This document shows, in pieces, positions 43,443 through 51,828 of a stretch of 64,000 nt of DNA. A program made the position numbers and the translations under genes. The stretch spans positions 7,874,001 through 7,938,000 of the forward strand of contig NZ_CP082301.1 in the NCBI RefSeq assembly GCF_019880305.1. The letters are read 5' to 3'. Source of the stretch: Streptomyces decoyicus (lineage in GTDB: Bacteria; Actinomycetota; Actinomycetes; Streptomycetales; Streptomycetaceae). Numbering within the stretch: position 1 is the first letter of the stretch; each line of letters begins with the position of its first letter. The notes under the pieces are model-generated. The model saw nothing but the letters and a program-made list of their open reading frames with translations. It was not told the DNA's origin and made no database searches.

Positions 43443-43700
43443 ATGCGCATCCGCGCCGCGATCGCAGCTAGCGCCCTGGCCACCACTATCGTCCTGGGCG
43501 GTGCGAGCGCCGCCCTGGCTCACGGTAAGGACCACAAGGACAAGCACCACGGCCACCACTACAAGCACCACCACGGCCACGGCCACTACGGCTCCTGCTG
43601 GCTCTCCGCGGGCGTCCTCGACCACGTCGGCCCGGTCTTCAGCGAGGGCTGCGAGAACGGCGGCTGGGGCTGGGGCGACCGCGGCCGCAACGGGAGGTAA
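43443..43700 (+). CDS. Small secreted His-rich protein
   Basis: This 85-residue protein has a Sec signal peptide ending near ALA (residue ~26). The mature part opens with HGKDHKDKHHGHHYKHHHGH, a probable metal-binding stretch. Then come SCWLSAGVLDHVGPVFSEGC, with two cysteines that could form a disulfide, and a Gly/Trp/Arg tail. It resembles the protein at 27938 in plan but not in sequence. It ends before a very strong hairpin. Confidence 0.8.
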   Translation: MRIRAAIAASALATTIVLGGASAALAHGKDHKDKHHGHHYKHHHGHGHYGSCWLSAGVLDHVGPVFSEGCENGGWGWGDRGRNGR

Positions 43701-43714
43701 GCCAGAAAGCTGTC

Positions 43715-43765
43715 CAGCCGGTGCCGGCCGATACGACCACAGGTCCGATCGGCCGGCACCGGCTG
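43715..43765. terminator. Very strong bidirectional terminator
   Basis: An 18-bp perfect inverted repeat (43715-43732 and 43748-43765) with a 15-nt loop lies between the convergent His-rich protein and hydrolase genes. Confidence 0.9.
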
Positions 43766-43796
43766 CATGTGCGGGCCGCACACCCGGGCCCGTGCG

Positions 43797-44624
43797 TCAG
43801 CCCTTGAGGAAGTCCAGCAGGTCGGCGTGGAAGTCGTCCTTGTACGTGCCGACCGCCGAGAGGCCGTGCGGCGCACCCGGGTAGACCTTGAGCGTGGCGT
43901 TCTGCACCAGCTTGGCCGACTTCTGGCCGGCGGCCACGAAGGGCACGATCTGGTCGTCGTCACCGTGGACGATGAGGGTGGGGACATCGAACCGCTTGAG
44001 GTCCTCGGTGAAATCGGTCTCCGAGAACTGCTTGATGCAGTCGTACGCCCCCTTGAGCCCCATCTGCATGCTCCAGAGCCAGAACGCCTCGCGGACTCCC
44101 TGGGAGACGGCGGAACCGGGCCGGTTGGCACCGTAGAAGCTCTCGCTGAGGTCCTTGTAGAACTGTGACCGGTCGGCGGCGACCCCGGCGCGGATCTCGT
44201 CGAAGACCTCGAGGGGCAGCCCCTCCGGGTTGGCCTCGGTCTTGAGCATCAGCGGCGGGACGGCGCCGAGCAGGACCGCCTTGGCCACCCGGCCGGTGCC
44301 GTGACGGCCGATGTAGCGGGCCACTTCACCGCCGCCCGTGGAGTGCCCGACCAGCACGGCATCCCGCAGGTCCAGGGCCTCCAACAGCTGCGCCAGGTCG
44401 TCCGCGTAGGTGTCCATGTCGTTGCCGTGCCACGGCTGGCCGGAGCGGCCGTGCCCGCGGCGGTCGTGGGCGACCGCCCGGAAGCCGTGGGAGGCGACCA
44501 TGTGCATCTGGTCGTCCCAGGCGTCGGCGTTCAGCGGCCAGCCGTGGCTGAACACGACGGGTTGGCCGGCCCCCCAGTCCTTGTAGTAGATCTCCGTGCC
44601 GTCGGTGGTGGTGATGGTGCCCAT
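43797..44624 (-). CDS. Alpha/beta hydrolase, non-heme chloroperoxidase-like
   Basis: This 275-residue alpha/beta-hydrolase has the nucleophile elbow GHSTGG (Ser95), the acid in HGDDDQIVP (Asp at 222-224) and the catalytic His253 in PHGLS. The oxyanion HGWP is near residue 28, followed by the cap-type segment. These features match cofactor-free haloperoxidase/perhydrolase and arylesterase proteins, in which perhydrolysis is often incidental. There is no signal peptide, so it is cytosolic. GGAAGGA precedes the ATG. Confidence 0.92.
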   Translation of the reverse strand: MGTITTTDGTEIYYKDWGAGQPVVFSHGWPLNADAWDDQMHMVASHGFRAVAHDRRGHGRSGQPWHGNDMDTYADDLAQLLEALDLRDAVLVGHSTGGGEVARYIGRHGTGRVAKAVLLGAVPPLMLKTEANPEGLPLEVFDEIRAGVAADRSQFYKDLSESFYGANRPGSAVSQGVREAFWLWSMQMGLKGAYDCIKQFSETDFTEDLKRFDVPTLIVHGDDDQIVPFVAAGQKSAKLVQNATLKVYPGAPHGLSAVGTYKDDFHADLLDFLKG

Positions 44625-44704
44625 GATGCGGTCGGTCCTTCCTGCCGTTCACCGGTGTGCGGGACGTGGCCGTGGGGGCCGGGAGGCGGTTGTTCTCGGG
44701 ACGG

Positions 44705-44989
44705 TCAGCAGCGGTCCGTCGGCGGAGCGGCGGTGCCACGCCGTCTGCGGACACTGGCGATGAGCCCCGCTCCGGCGACCACGGCCAGACCGGCAATCGT
44801 GCCGAGCCCCATGAACACCAGGGGCTTGGTGCTCGCCGCCGCCAGGGCGGGTGGTGCGGTCGGCCCGGCGGCACCGCCGTGGGCGGCGGCCGGCCCGGCG
44901 GTGGTGAAGAACAACGCGATGAGCAGGAAGGTGACGGCATACCCACGGCGGAGGCGGCTCGGCGAGCCCGGGGCGGGTGGTGCGGCCAT
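44705..44989 (-). CDS. Small membrane protein with signal-like N-terminus
   Basis: This 94-residue protein has two hydrophobic stretches: a signal or anchor at ~18-36 (VTFLLIALFFTTAGPAAA, followed by HGG) and a helix at ~56-80 (LVFMGLGTIAGLAVVAGAGL). It ends in an RRRR cluster and a terminal Cys. The AHGG junction after the signal recalls CopC/YcnI-type proteins but the metal-binding domain is absent. Function unknown. It lies 80 bases after the hydrolase start, transcribed in the same direction. Confidence 0.72.
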   Translation of the reverse strand: MAAPPAPGSPSRLRRGYAVTFLLIALFFTTAGPAAAHGGAAGPTAPPALAAASTKPLVFMGLGTIAGLAVVAGAGLIASVRRRRGTAAPPTDRC

Positions 44990-45325
44990 GCGATTCTCAC
45001 TTCTCCGCCTCGACAAGGAGGCTGCTGGGTCGAAGGATCGGTGGATCCCAGCGTTTCCGGCGTCGGCCGGAAGAGCGTGTCGTGAGAGGCAGAAGGGTGA
45101 AGACGGCCGACCATCCGAGTGGTGATCGGCCGTGCGGGGCTTCCCGGCGGACCTGCGCAGGCCGGGCCCCGTCCTGGTCGGCCGCCCCTCGCAGCGGACA
45201 CCTGCGGGCACGCGCTCTCCCGCGGAGGCGCTCTGGACGGGCACGATGCCGTGCCTTAGCGTCGCAAGCCAGCCGTGCACCACCGTCCGAGTCCGATTTC
45301 CACCCAGGGAAGCCGAGGACGCGTT
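44990..45325 (+). promoter_or_regulatory. Divergent intergenic region with P450 promoter
   Basis: CTGGAC (45233-45238), 18 nt, then TAGCGT (45257-45262) makes a plausible promoter for the P450 gene. The rest of the 336 bases holds no supported gene. Confidence 0.5.
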
Positions 45326-46594
45326 GTGACCACCATCCCTCCGCCGCCCGACATCCTGTCACCGGAGTTCGCGGCGGACCCGTACCCCGCGTACCGCATC
45401 CTGCGCGAGCACTACCCGCTCTTCCACGACAAGGGCACCGACAGCTATCTGCTCTCGCGGTACGAGGACGTGGCACGGGCCTTCCGCGAGCCGGTGTTCA
45501 CCAGCGACAACTACGAGTGGCAGATCGAACCGGCGCACGGCGGCCGGACGCTGCCCCAGATGAGCGGCCGCGAGCACTCCGTACGCCGGGCCCTGGTGGC
45601 CCCCGCCTTCCGGGGGCGGGAGCTGCGGGAGAAGTTCCTGCCGGTCATCGAGCGCAACGCGCGGGAGCTGATCGACGCCTTCCGCGAGGACGCGGAGGTC
45701 GATCTGGTGGCGCAGTTCGCGACGCGCTTCCCGATCAACGTGATCGTCGACATGCTCGGCCTGGACCGGGCCGACCACGACCGCTTCCACGGCTGGTACG
45801 AATCCGTCGTCGGATTCCTGGGCAACCTGAGCCAGGATCCCGGGGTCGCAGCCGCCGGCCTGCGCGCCGGCGAAGAGCTCTCCGCCTACCTGCGGCCGGT
45901 CCTGACCGAACGGCGAGCCGCGCCCGGCGACGATCTGCTCTCCACCCTCTGCACCGCGGAGGTCGAGGGCACCCGGATGAACGACCAGGACATCACGTCG
46001 TTCGTCAGCCTGCTGCTGGCCGCCGGGGGTGAAACCACGGACAAGGCCCTCGGCTCCCTGTTCCGTAACCTGCTGGCCCACCCCGGCCAGCTCGCCGCCG
46101 TGCGCGCCGACCGGTCGCTGGTCCCCGCGGCCTTTGCCGAGACCCTGCGCTACACCCCGCCGGTCCAGATGATCATGCGTCAGCCCGATGCGGACGTCAC
46201 CCTCAGCGGCGGCACGGTCCCCGCGGGCGCCACGGTCACCTGTCTGATCGGCTCCGCGAACCGCGACGAGCGCCACTACGCCCGGCCCGACGCATTCAAC
46301 GTCCTCCGCACCGACCTGACCCCCGCCACGGCCTTCAGCGCCGCCGCCGACCACGTGGCCTTCGCCCTCGGCCGGCACTTCTGCGTGGGCGCTCTGCTGG
46401 CCAAGACCGAGATGGAGGTCGGCGTCAACCAACTGCTCGACGCCTTCCCCGCCATGGACTTCGCCGGGGACACGGCACCCCCCGACGCAGGGGTGTTCAC
46501 CCGGGGCCCGGCGCGGCTCCAGGTGCGGCTCACGCCTGGTGAGGGAACGGGAGCCCGCAGCACGCCACCTGCCCCTCACCCATCCGGACGGTGA
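45326..46594 (+). CDS. Cytochrome P450
   Basis: This 422-residue soluble bacterial P450 has the heme ligand C353 in FALGRHFCVG, the I-helix oxygen-activation motif AAGGETT (Gly replaces the more usual Ala), and the K-helix ExxR as ETLR. No redox partner or biosynthetic genes are adjacent, and the CYP family is not assignable by eye. The C-terminal ~15 residues are Pro-rich. GTG 45326 is chosen with GAGGA upstream; an ATG at 45275 is in frame but lacks a site. Confidence 0.93.
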   Translation: MTTIPPPPDILSPEFAADPYPAYRILREHYPLFHDKGTDSYLLSRYEDVARAFREPVFTSDNYEWQIEPAHGGRTLPQMSGREHSVRRALVAPAFRGRELREKFLPVIERNARELIDAFREDAEVDLVAQFATRFPINVIVDMLGLDRADHDRFHGWYESVVGFLGNLSQDPGVAAAGLRAGEELSAYLRPVLTERRAAPGDDLLSTLCTAEVEGTRMNDQDITSFVSLLLAAGGETTDKALGSLFRNLLAHPGQLAAVRADRSLVPAAFAETLRYTPPVQMIMRQPDADVTLSGGTVPAGATVTCLIGSANRDERHYARPDAFNVLRTDLTPATAFSAAADHVAFALGRHFCVGALLAKTEMEVGVNQLLDAFPAMDFAGDTAPPDAGVFTRGPARLQVRLTPGEGTGARSTPPAPHPSGR

Positions 46595-46697
46595 GGTCCG
46601 CACCGTGATGCGCCAGGAGGAGGTCAAGAGGGAGGAGGGAAGGTCCGGGCGCAGTGGTGAGGTCCGGCCCCGGCCGTTCGTGGGGCAGCCGGAGGGG

Positions 46698-47897
46698 TCA
46701 GGCGTCGGCCGTCGGCGGCCTGCGCAGTACGTAGAGGCCGACGGTCACGGCGAGCACGATGACGCAGGCGGAGAAGGTCAGGCCCGCGCCGCGCAGCCCG
46801 AGCACCAAAGTGAGCGCGCCGACGCCGACCACGGGCAGCGAGATGCCCAGGTAGGCGACGAGGAAGAAGGCCGAGATGGTGCCGCCGCGGCGCTCGGGCG
46901 GTGCCGCGTGGCCCACGGCGGTCAGGCCGGCCCGGAACGCCAGCCCTTGGCCGATTCCGCCGCACACCGCGCCGATGACCAGTACCGGCAGTGAACTCAC
47001 GGCCAGCGAGGTGGCCACCAGCACGAGCCCCACCACCAGCACCAGACAGCCACCCGGCAGGGCCCTGCGTACGCCGATCCGTTCCGTGAGGGACTGACCG
47101 GCGGTCGATCCCAGGAAGACCGTGAAGACGATGAGCCCGGCGACCGCCAGGTTGTGCACGCCCAGGGTCTGGCCGACGAAGCTCGGCGCGACCGCGGTGA
47201 ACAGCCCCAGGAGGGAGAAACCGGCGAACGCGGCGACGGCCGAGGGGGCGAAGACGCCCCGCACTTCGGGCGGCAGCCGCAGGCGCTGGGGCTGTAGTTT
47301 CCGGGGGCGGTGCGGATGTTCGACGGTCTCCGGCAAGCGCCAGGTCGCCACGGCTGCCACGCCCACCAGCGCAAGATGCACCAGGAACGGCAGGGTCAAC
47401 GGCCAGGGCGCGTACTGGGCCAGCAGCCCCGACAGCAACGGGCCGCAGCCGAGGCCGCCCATGTTCGCGGCGGTGGCGGCGAACCCCGCCTGTGCTTCCT
47501 GGCCGGGCTTCGCGAGCTCCAGCACGGCCGCCGTGGCCGCACCGCTGAACAACCCGGCGGCAAACCCCGACAGCACCCGCCCCAGCAGCAGCATCGGCAG
47601 CCCGCCCTCGAACACGAAACACAGTGCGCTCGCCGCCGACAGTCCCAGTGCGCAGAACAGCACCGGGCGCCGGCCCACCTCGTCGGAGAAGTTGCCGGCG
47701 AGGAGGAGAACGGTGATGACGCCGAGCGCGTACACGGCGAAGACCACGGTCACCATCAGCTCGGAGAACCCGAGCTGCTCGCGGTAGAGCCCGTACAGCG
47801 GGGTGGGCAGGGTCGTCCCGGCCATGCCGATCGCGAACACGCCCGCCGCCACCGGATAGCCGAGTCGTCGCCTGCCACTCGTGCGATCGCTGATCAT
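46698..47897 (-). CDS. 12-TMS MFS transporter
   Basis: This 399-residue transporter has the TM2-3 motif GNFSDEVGRRPVLF and the TM5 segment GLGCGPLLSGLLA, which suggests an exporter of the Bcr/CflA or sugar-efflux-like group. It is convergent with the P450 gene and separated from it by about 100 bases. ATG 47897 (MISDRTSGRRR) is preferred over upstream starts that add low-complexity residues. Confidence 0.88.
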   Translation of the reverse strand: MISDRTSGRRRLGYPVAAGVFAIGMAGTTLPTPLYGLYREQLGFSELMVTVVFAVYALGVITVLLLAGNFSDEVGRRPVLFCALGLSAASALCFVFEGGLPMLLLGRVLSGFAAGLFSGAATAAVLELAKPGQEAQAGFAATAANMGGLGCGPLLSGLLAQYAPWPLTLPFLVHLALVGVAAVATWRLPETVEHPHRPRKLQPQRLRLPPEVRGVFAPSAVAAFAGFSLLGLFTAVAPSFVGQTLGVHNLAVAGLIVFTVFLGSTAGQSLTERIGVRRALPGGCLVLVVGLVLVATSLAVSSLPVLVIGAVCGGIGQGLAFRAGLTAVGHAAPPERRGGTISAFFLVAYLGISLPVVGVGALTLVLGLRGAGLTFSACVIVLAVTVGLYVLRRPPTADA

Positions 47898-48019
47898 GGT
47901 CTCAACGTAGGTCCCGTGGGCCGTGCCGTCGAGAATCCCTGGAGGGACCCGCGGGCGGGGGACCAGGGAGTGTTTCCACGGAGGCCGGGGAGACACCCCC
48001 TGACCCGTGGGTGGGCCGG

Positions 48020-48054
48020 GCGTGGTGCTCCCGCGAGCGGCGGGGGCACCACGC
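48020..48054 (-). terminator. Terminator after M4 protease gene
   Basis: A 15-bp stem with one G-T pair (48020-48034 against 48040-48054) and a 5-nt loop lies just past the protease stop. Confidence 0.85.
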
Positions 48055-48074
48055 TGTGCCTGGTCCGGAGCGGA

Positions 48075-49895
48075 TCAGTGCTTGGCGGAGGGCGTGTTGG
48101 CCGCCGTCACATTCACCGCGGCCCAGGCCTTGTCCACCGTCTTGTACGCGGTGCTCCCGGCGCCGTACAGGTCCTTGGCCGCGCGCAGGGTCGCGGTCCG
48201 GGCGTCATGGAAGTCGGTCGTGGAGACCATGTACCGGGTGAGCGCCCGGTAGAAGATGGCCGTCGCCTTGCTCCGGCCGATGCCCGTCACCTTGGAGCCC
48301 TTGTACGTGGGGGAGTTGTAGGTGACGCCACCGATCGTCTTCTTGCCGCTTCCCTCGGCGAGAAGGTAGTAGGCGTGCGAGGAGACACCGGAGCCGGCGT
48401 GCACCTCGGTGTCGTAGGACGCCTTCGACCAGTAGTCGACCGTGCCTTCGAGCTTGTCGAGGGACGGCTTGTCCAGACGGCGCAGGAACTTCTGCTCCAG
48501 GCCGAGCTTCTCGCCCATCAGGTAGTTCGGCGGGTTCTTCGGGTTGTTGGTCGAGAATTCGACCGCGCTGCCGAAGATGTCCGCCAGCGACTCGTTGAGG
48601 GAGCCGGGCTCGCCGAACTGGTTCCCTTCGGCGTCGACGCGGGTGGGCTGGAGGTTGGCCGTCGCGTCGACGACGCCGTGGGTGAGCTCATGGCCCGTGA
48701 CGTCCAGTACGACCAGGGGCTTGGCGAACGTCTTGCCGTCGCCGTCGCCGTAGAGCATGCAGCCGCAGTCCGAGGACCAGTAGGCGTTGCCGACCTTCTT
48801 GCCGAAGTGCACCAGGGCGCGCGCCCCGCGGCCGTCATTCTTGATGCCCTTGCGGCCGAAGGTCTTCTTGTAGAAGTCCAGGGTGCCGGCGATGCCGTAC
48901 TGCGCATCGACGGCGGCGGTCGCCCGGTTGCTCGTGGTGCCGTTGCCCCAGCGGTTGGTGGTGCTGGTGAACGCCTTGCCGTCGGCGAACTTCTCCAGCT
49001 CCTTGTCGCCGGCGTCCCGGGTCTCGGTGTTGCCGCGGGTGGAGTCCTTGAGGGTGAAGGACTTCTTCGCGGTCCGGGTGGTCGACAGCGGCACACTGCC
49101 GACGAAGAACGACGCGCCGGAGCCGGTGGCCGCGGAGGGGAACCCGTTGGCCTTGGCCGCCTTGTCGGTGGCGGGCGCGGTGGGAGCGAGCAGGCTGGTC
49201 GAGGGGTTGAGCCGCTCGCCCCGTGCCCGCAGCTTGGCCTGGAGGGCGGGCGACAGGAACGAGTCGTTGGCCAGGACGTTGCTCAGCACCGTTCCGGAGG
49301 CCGCGTCGATGACGACCGTACGGGCGCCCTCGGCCTCAGCGGTACGGCTCTCGGCCACCTGCACCCGGTAGGCCAGCGTGGTCCGGTTGTCGCGGGCATC
49401 CACGACCAGTTCGGCGTCACCGGCGTGGCCCTTCGCCACGGCGGCCGCCTTCGTCCGGGCCTCTGCGGCCGACAGCTTCGGGTCCGTGTCGGACACGTCG
49501 AGCTGGTGACGGTAGGCCCGGGTCACGCTCTCGTACGCCGACTCGGCGGTCAGGTGGACGACGAGGTCACCACCGAGAACCGGCAGTCCGCGGTGGGTGC
49601 GCACGAAACGGACATGCTGCCGGCCGTCGGGGTCGACGAGCGCATCCGTGGCCTTGAGGGTGTCTTTCTTGCCGACTCCGGTGGCCGAGGCGTGGGCGTA
49701 CGCGGCGGCGCGGGTCGTATCAACGGCCTTCTGGAGGGCGGGAGTTGAGGAGGAGGGGGAGGAGGGGGAGGCAGCGACCGGCGAGGCCGCGGGGGAGGCG
49801 GAGGCATTGCCCGCCACCCCCGCAGTGAGGGTTGCGGCCGTCGTCACTGCGACGGCGATGGCCAGGCGGTGTCTGCGTATGTGGGGTCTACGCAC
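48075..49895 (-). CDS. Secreted M4-family (thermolysin-like) neutral metalloprotease
   Basis: This 606-residue preproenzyme has a signal peptide at ~1-33 (basic RRPHIRRHR, hydrophobic, ASA). The FTP/PepSY propeptide (~50-215) assists folding and is later removed. The catalytic M4 domain has the zinc motif HELTH (H402, H406) with Glu403, and the third ligand lies in NESLADIFG. The C-terminal helical domain ends near residue 600 without extra binding domains. It is a typical Streptomyces extracellular neutral protease. It is followed by a strong terminator. Confidence 0.95.
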   Translation of the reverse strand: MRRPHIRRHRLAIAVAVTTAATLTAGVAGNASASPAASPVAASPSSPSSSTPALQKAVDTTRAAAYAHASATGVGKKDTLKATDALVDPDGRQHVRFVRTHRGLPVLGGDLVVHLTAESAYESVTRAYRHQLDVSDTDPKLSAAEARTKAAAVAKGHAGDAELVVDARDNRTTLAYRVQVAESRTAEAEGARTVVIDAASGTVLSNVLANDSFLSPALQAKLRARGERLNPSTSLLAPTAPATDKAAKANGFPSAATGSGASFFVGSVPLSTTRTAKKSFTLKDSTRGNTETRDAGDKELEKFADGKAFTSTTNRWGNGTTSNRATAAVDAQYGIAGTLDFYKKTFGRKGIKNDGRGARALVHFGKKVGNAYWSSDCGCMLYGDGDGKTFAKPLVVLDVTGHELTHGVVDATANLQPTRVDAEGNQFGEPGSLNESLADIFGSAVEFSTNNPKNPPNYLMGEKLGLEQKFLRRLDKPSLDKLEGTVDYWSKASYDTEVHAGSGVSSHAYYLLAEGSGKKTIGGVTYNSPTYKGSKVTGIGRSKATAIFYRALTRYMVSTTDFHDARTATLRAAKDLYGAGSTAYKTVDKAWAAVNVTAANTPSAKH

Positions 49896-50342
49896 TACTG
49901 GGGGTCCTTAGCGCTGCGGGGGCGGTCGGCTGGCCAACCGCCCGTACGCGCGGTGCTGTTGTGCACCACGGGGGCCGCGGGGCCCCGCGCAAACCCTGGT
50001 ATGTCTGGCATGGGCATGTAAAGCGAAATGATCAGGATTCAAGATTCCTGGTCGAAATTTAACAATTGGTCAGCTTTAAGTAGCCAGAAGGTGACCAACG
50101 GTGCTCCATGGGAAGAGACATGGAGTGGCGCGAAATGGTTGCTCGGAAGGTGCGCCGAAGGCGATGTCGTGCAGCACCGGAGGATCGCCGCGCCTTGCCG
50201 GGCGCGGAACCGGGGGGGGGAGGGGCCGGGCGCCGGTCAGTCCGTCGGCGAGGTAAATCCGCACGACACGGCAGGGCCGCTCGCAAGGTCCCTCAAGCCG
50301 GGGCCGGTGCCCGGGTCGGTGCCGGGGATCGCGGCGTCGGGA
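49896..50342. promoter_or_regulatory. Region upstream of the protease gene
   Basis: No gene is supported. An AT-rich island at 50010-50095 contains a 24-bp imperfect dyad (50030-50053, centred on GGATTCAAGATTCC) that could bind an activator or repressor of the protease gene. The remaining 240 bases to 50342 include a run of nine G's (50211-50219 region) and no features. Confidence 0.45.
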
Positions 50343-50648
50343 TCAGAGGGCGCCGGGCTGCGGGTGGAAGAGTTCCTCAAGGGAGGCGTCGGCGCGTTCG
50401 CCGCCGCGTACGGCTTCGACGACGGCCTGGTGGAAGGTGCGGCTGGCTTCTTCGGAGTGGCACGGGACGGGGCTGCCGGCCATGGTGTACCAGTCCGTGG
50501 CTCCGGTGTACTGCACAGCTACATGCGCCAGGTCTTCCGACCAGGTCGTGTGGATGGTCAGGTCGCCGTTGATCACGCCGATCTCCGCGGTGCGAACCGC
50601 GCCGGGTAGGGCGTGGATCCCGACAGTGGTCCAAGATGCCCAGGTCAT
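50343..50648 (-). CDS. Small hypothetical protein
   Basis: This 101-residue cytosolic protein begins MTWASWTTVGIHALPGAVRT and has a likely beta-sheet N-terminal half and a helical C-terminal part (ASRTFHQAVVEAVRGGERAD). The family is not recognised. GAGGGGA is correctly spaced before ATG 50648, which favours a real gene. Nothing nearby points to a function. Confidence 0.65.
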   Translation of the reverse strand: MTWASWTTVGIHALPGAVRTAEIGVINGDLTIHTTWSEDLAHVAVQYTGATDWYTMAGSPVPCHSEEASRTFHQAVVEAVRGGERADASLEELFHPQPGAL

Positions 50649-50917
50649 GATGTTCCCCTCGGCGACAAGGGCCCCGGCCGGCGGCCGGGCGCGGTGTCTC
50701 AAGTTTGGCACCTGAGGTGCGGGAGCGCACCGCATGCGGTGGCGCGGATTCCGGAAAAGACGGTGGACGACTTGCCGCGCCTGGTCTCCGGCTCCGTCAG
50801 CTCGGCAGGCCTTGGTCGACTCGCTCACCGGTGGATGTGCATCGGTCACCGTCCGTGCCTGGCCGTCCGCCGGCCCGCCACGGTCACCTGTGGACGTTTC
50901 GAGGCGCGGTCACCACC

Positions 50918-51160
50918 ATGATGCGGCGCTGCGCCCGGCGCATCGACGACGGCGCCCACCGCCAAAAGGCCGGGCAGGCGCTGATCAAGAAGACCTGCCC
51001 GGACTGCCGTGGCACGCGCCGCCCCGAGGGCAGGGGCGTCATCGTCGCCGGTACGCGGCCGTCGACGCCGCCCGCCTTCCAAGTGCTGTGTCGACTCATG
51101 GACTTGGGCAACACCGTGCTCGTCATCGAGTATGACCTCGCACAGTCGGCCGGGCTCGCT
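50918..51160 (+). pseudogene. Remnant of a UvrA-like ABC ATPase
   Basis: Within this frame, KKTCPDCRGTRRPEG looks like a UvrA zinc-site or insertion motif, and FQVLCRLMDLGNTVLVIEYD matches the segment of UvrA paralogues just before the H-loop (normally ...DAGNTVVVIEHD). Only these short pieces survive. P-loop, signature and D-loop are absent, and the H-loop His is changed to Tyr. The frame then runs on into unrelated sequence. Confidence 0.55.
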
Positions 51161-51322
51161 CACCGGGGCGTTTCCGGACGCACCGCGCCCGTGACGCACC
51201 GCATCCGTAGGGGAGTACGGTCCCGGCCCGCACGGGTCATCGAGCGGACCGGGACCGTGACGGCTGTCCTTGCCACGGCGAGCCACCGGGCGGGCCATCC
51301 GACCAAAATCCCCGGCGGAATC

Positions 51323-51508
51323 TCAGTCGATGACCGTATGGAAGAAGGTGACGGCGGCGCCGAAGGCAGCGCCGCCGACGAGGGTTGCGGAAGCCGGTGT
51401 TCCCCCATTGAAGAAGGTGAGCACACCGGCGCCGATAGCAGTGAGGGCGCCGAGCAGAAAAATGACGGCGGCGCGCTGACTCAGCAGGGTTGATCTGTTG
51501 TCGGACAC
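51323..51508 (-). CDS. 61-residue two-helix membrane protein
   Basis: Starts at GTG 51508 with GGAG about 9 nt upstream. The product has two hydrophobic helices (AAVIFLLGALTAIGAGVLTFF and ATLVGGAAFGAAVTFFHTV, each near 20 residues) joined by a short NGGTPAS loop. Family unknown. A dyad GAGCGAT-GA-ATCGCTC (51529-51544) lies in its upstream region. Confidence 0.7.
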   Translation of the reverse strand: MSDNRSTLLSQRAAVIFLLGALTAIGAGVLTFFNGGTPASATLVGGAAFGAAVTFFHTVID

Positions 51509-51828
51509 ATCAACTCCGATCTGCGCGGGAGCGATGAATCGCTCGGTGCGGATGCTGATGCTCTAACTGATCTTCTCATCTCACCCCCTGGATTTTCGGC
51601 AGCACGCGAGAAAATTCCGAAAGGGGGACGGAAAGCATCAATATGGCCTCTGGGTCGTGTTATGGCCGAGGAGAGAAGGCGGACCCCGAACGCCTTGCAG
51701 GGACCGGGCGCCAGGCGGTCCGATATCGCAAAAGGGCGATGCCCGAGCGGAACATCCGGGTCTCGGCGAGTCGTAGCTCCGCTATCCCGTCGCGTCCGCG
51801 AACAGCCGGCGGACGGTCACAGGACGGG
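51509..51828. other. Intergenic region between small membrane protein and phosphatase
   Basis: It contains the 7-bp inverted repeat GAGCGAT/ATCGCTC (51529-51544) and AT-richer sequence (51550-51640) that probably drives the small membrane protein gene. No gene is supported in 51640-51828. Confidence 0.5.

Noticed and set aside
45132..45329. Short forward frame upstream of the P450 gene
   Set aside because: Overlaps the predicted P450 promoter and has Pro/Arg-rich composition.
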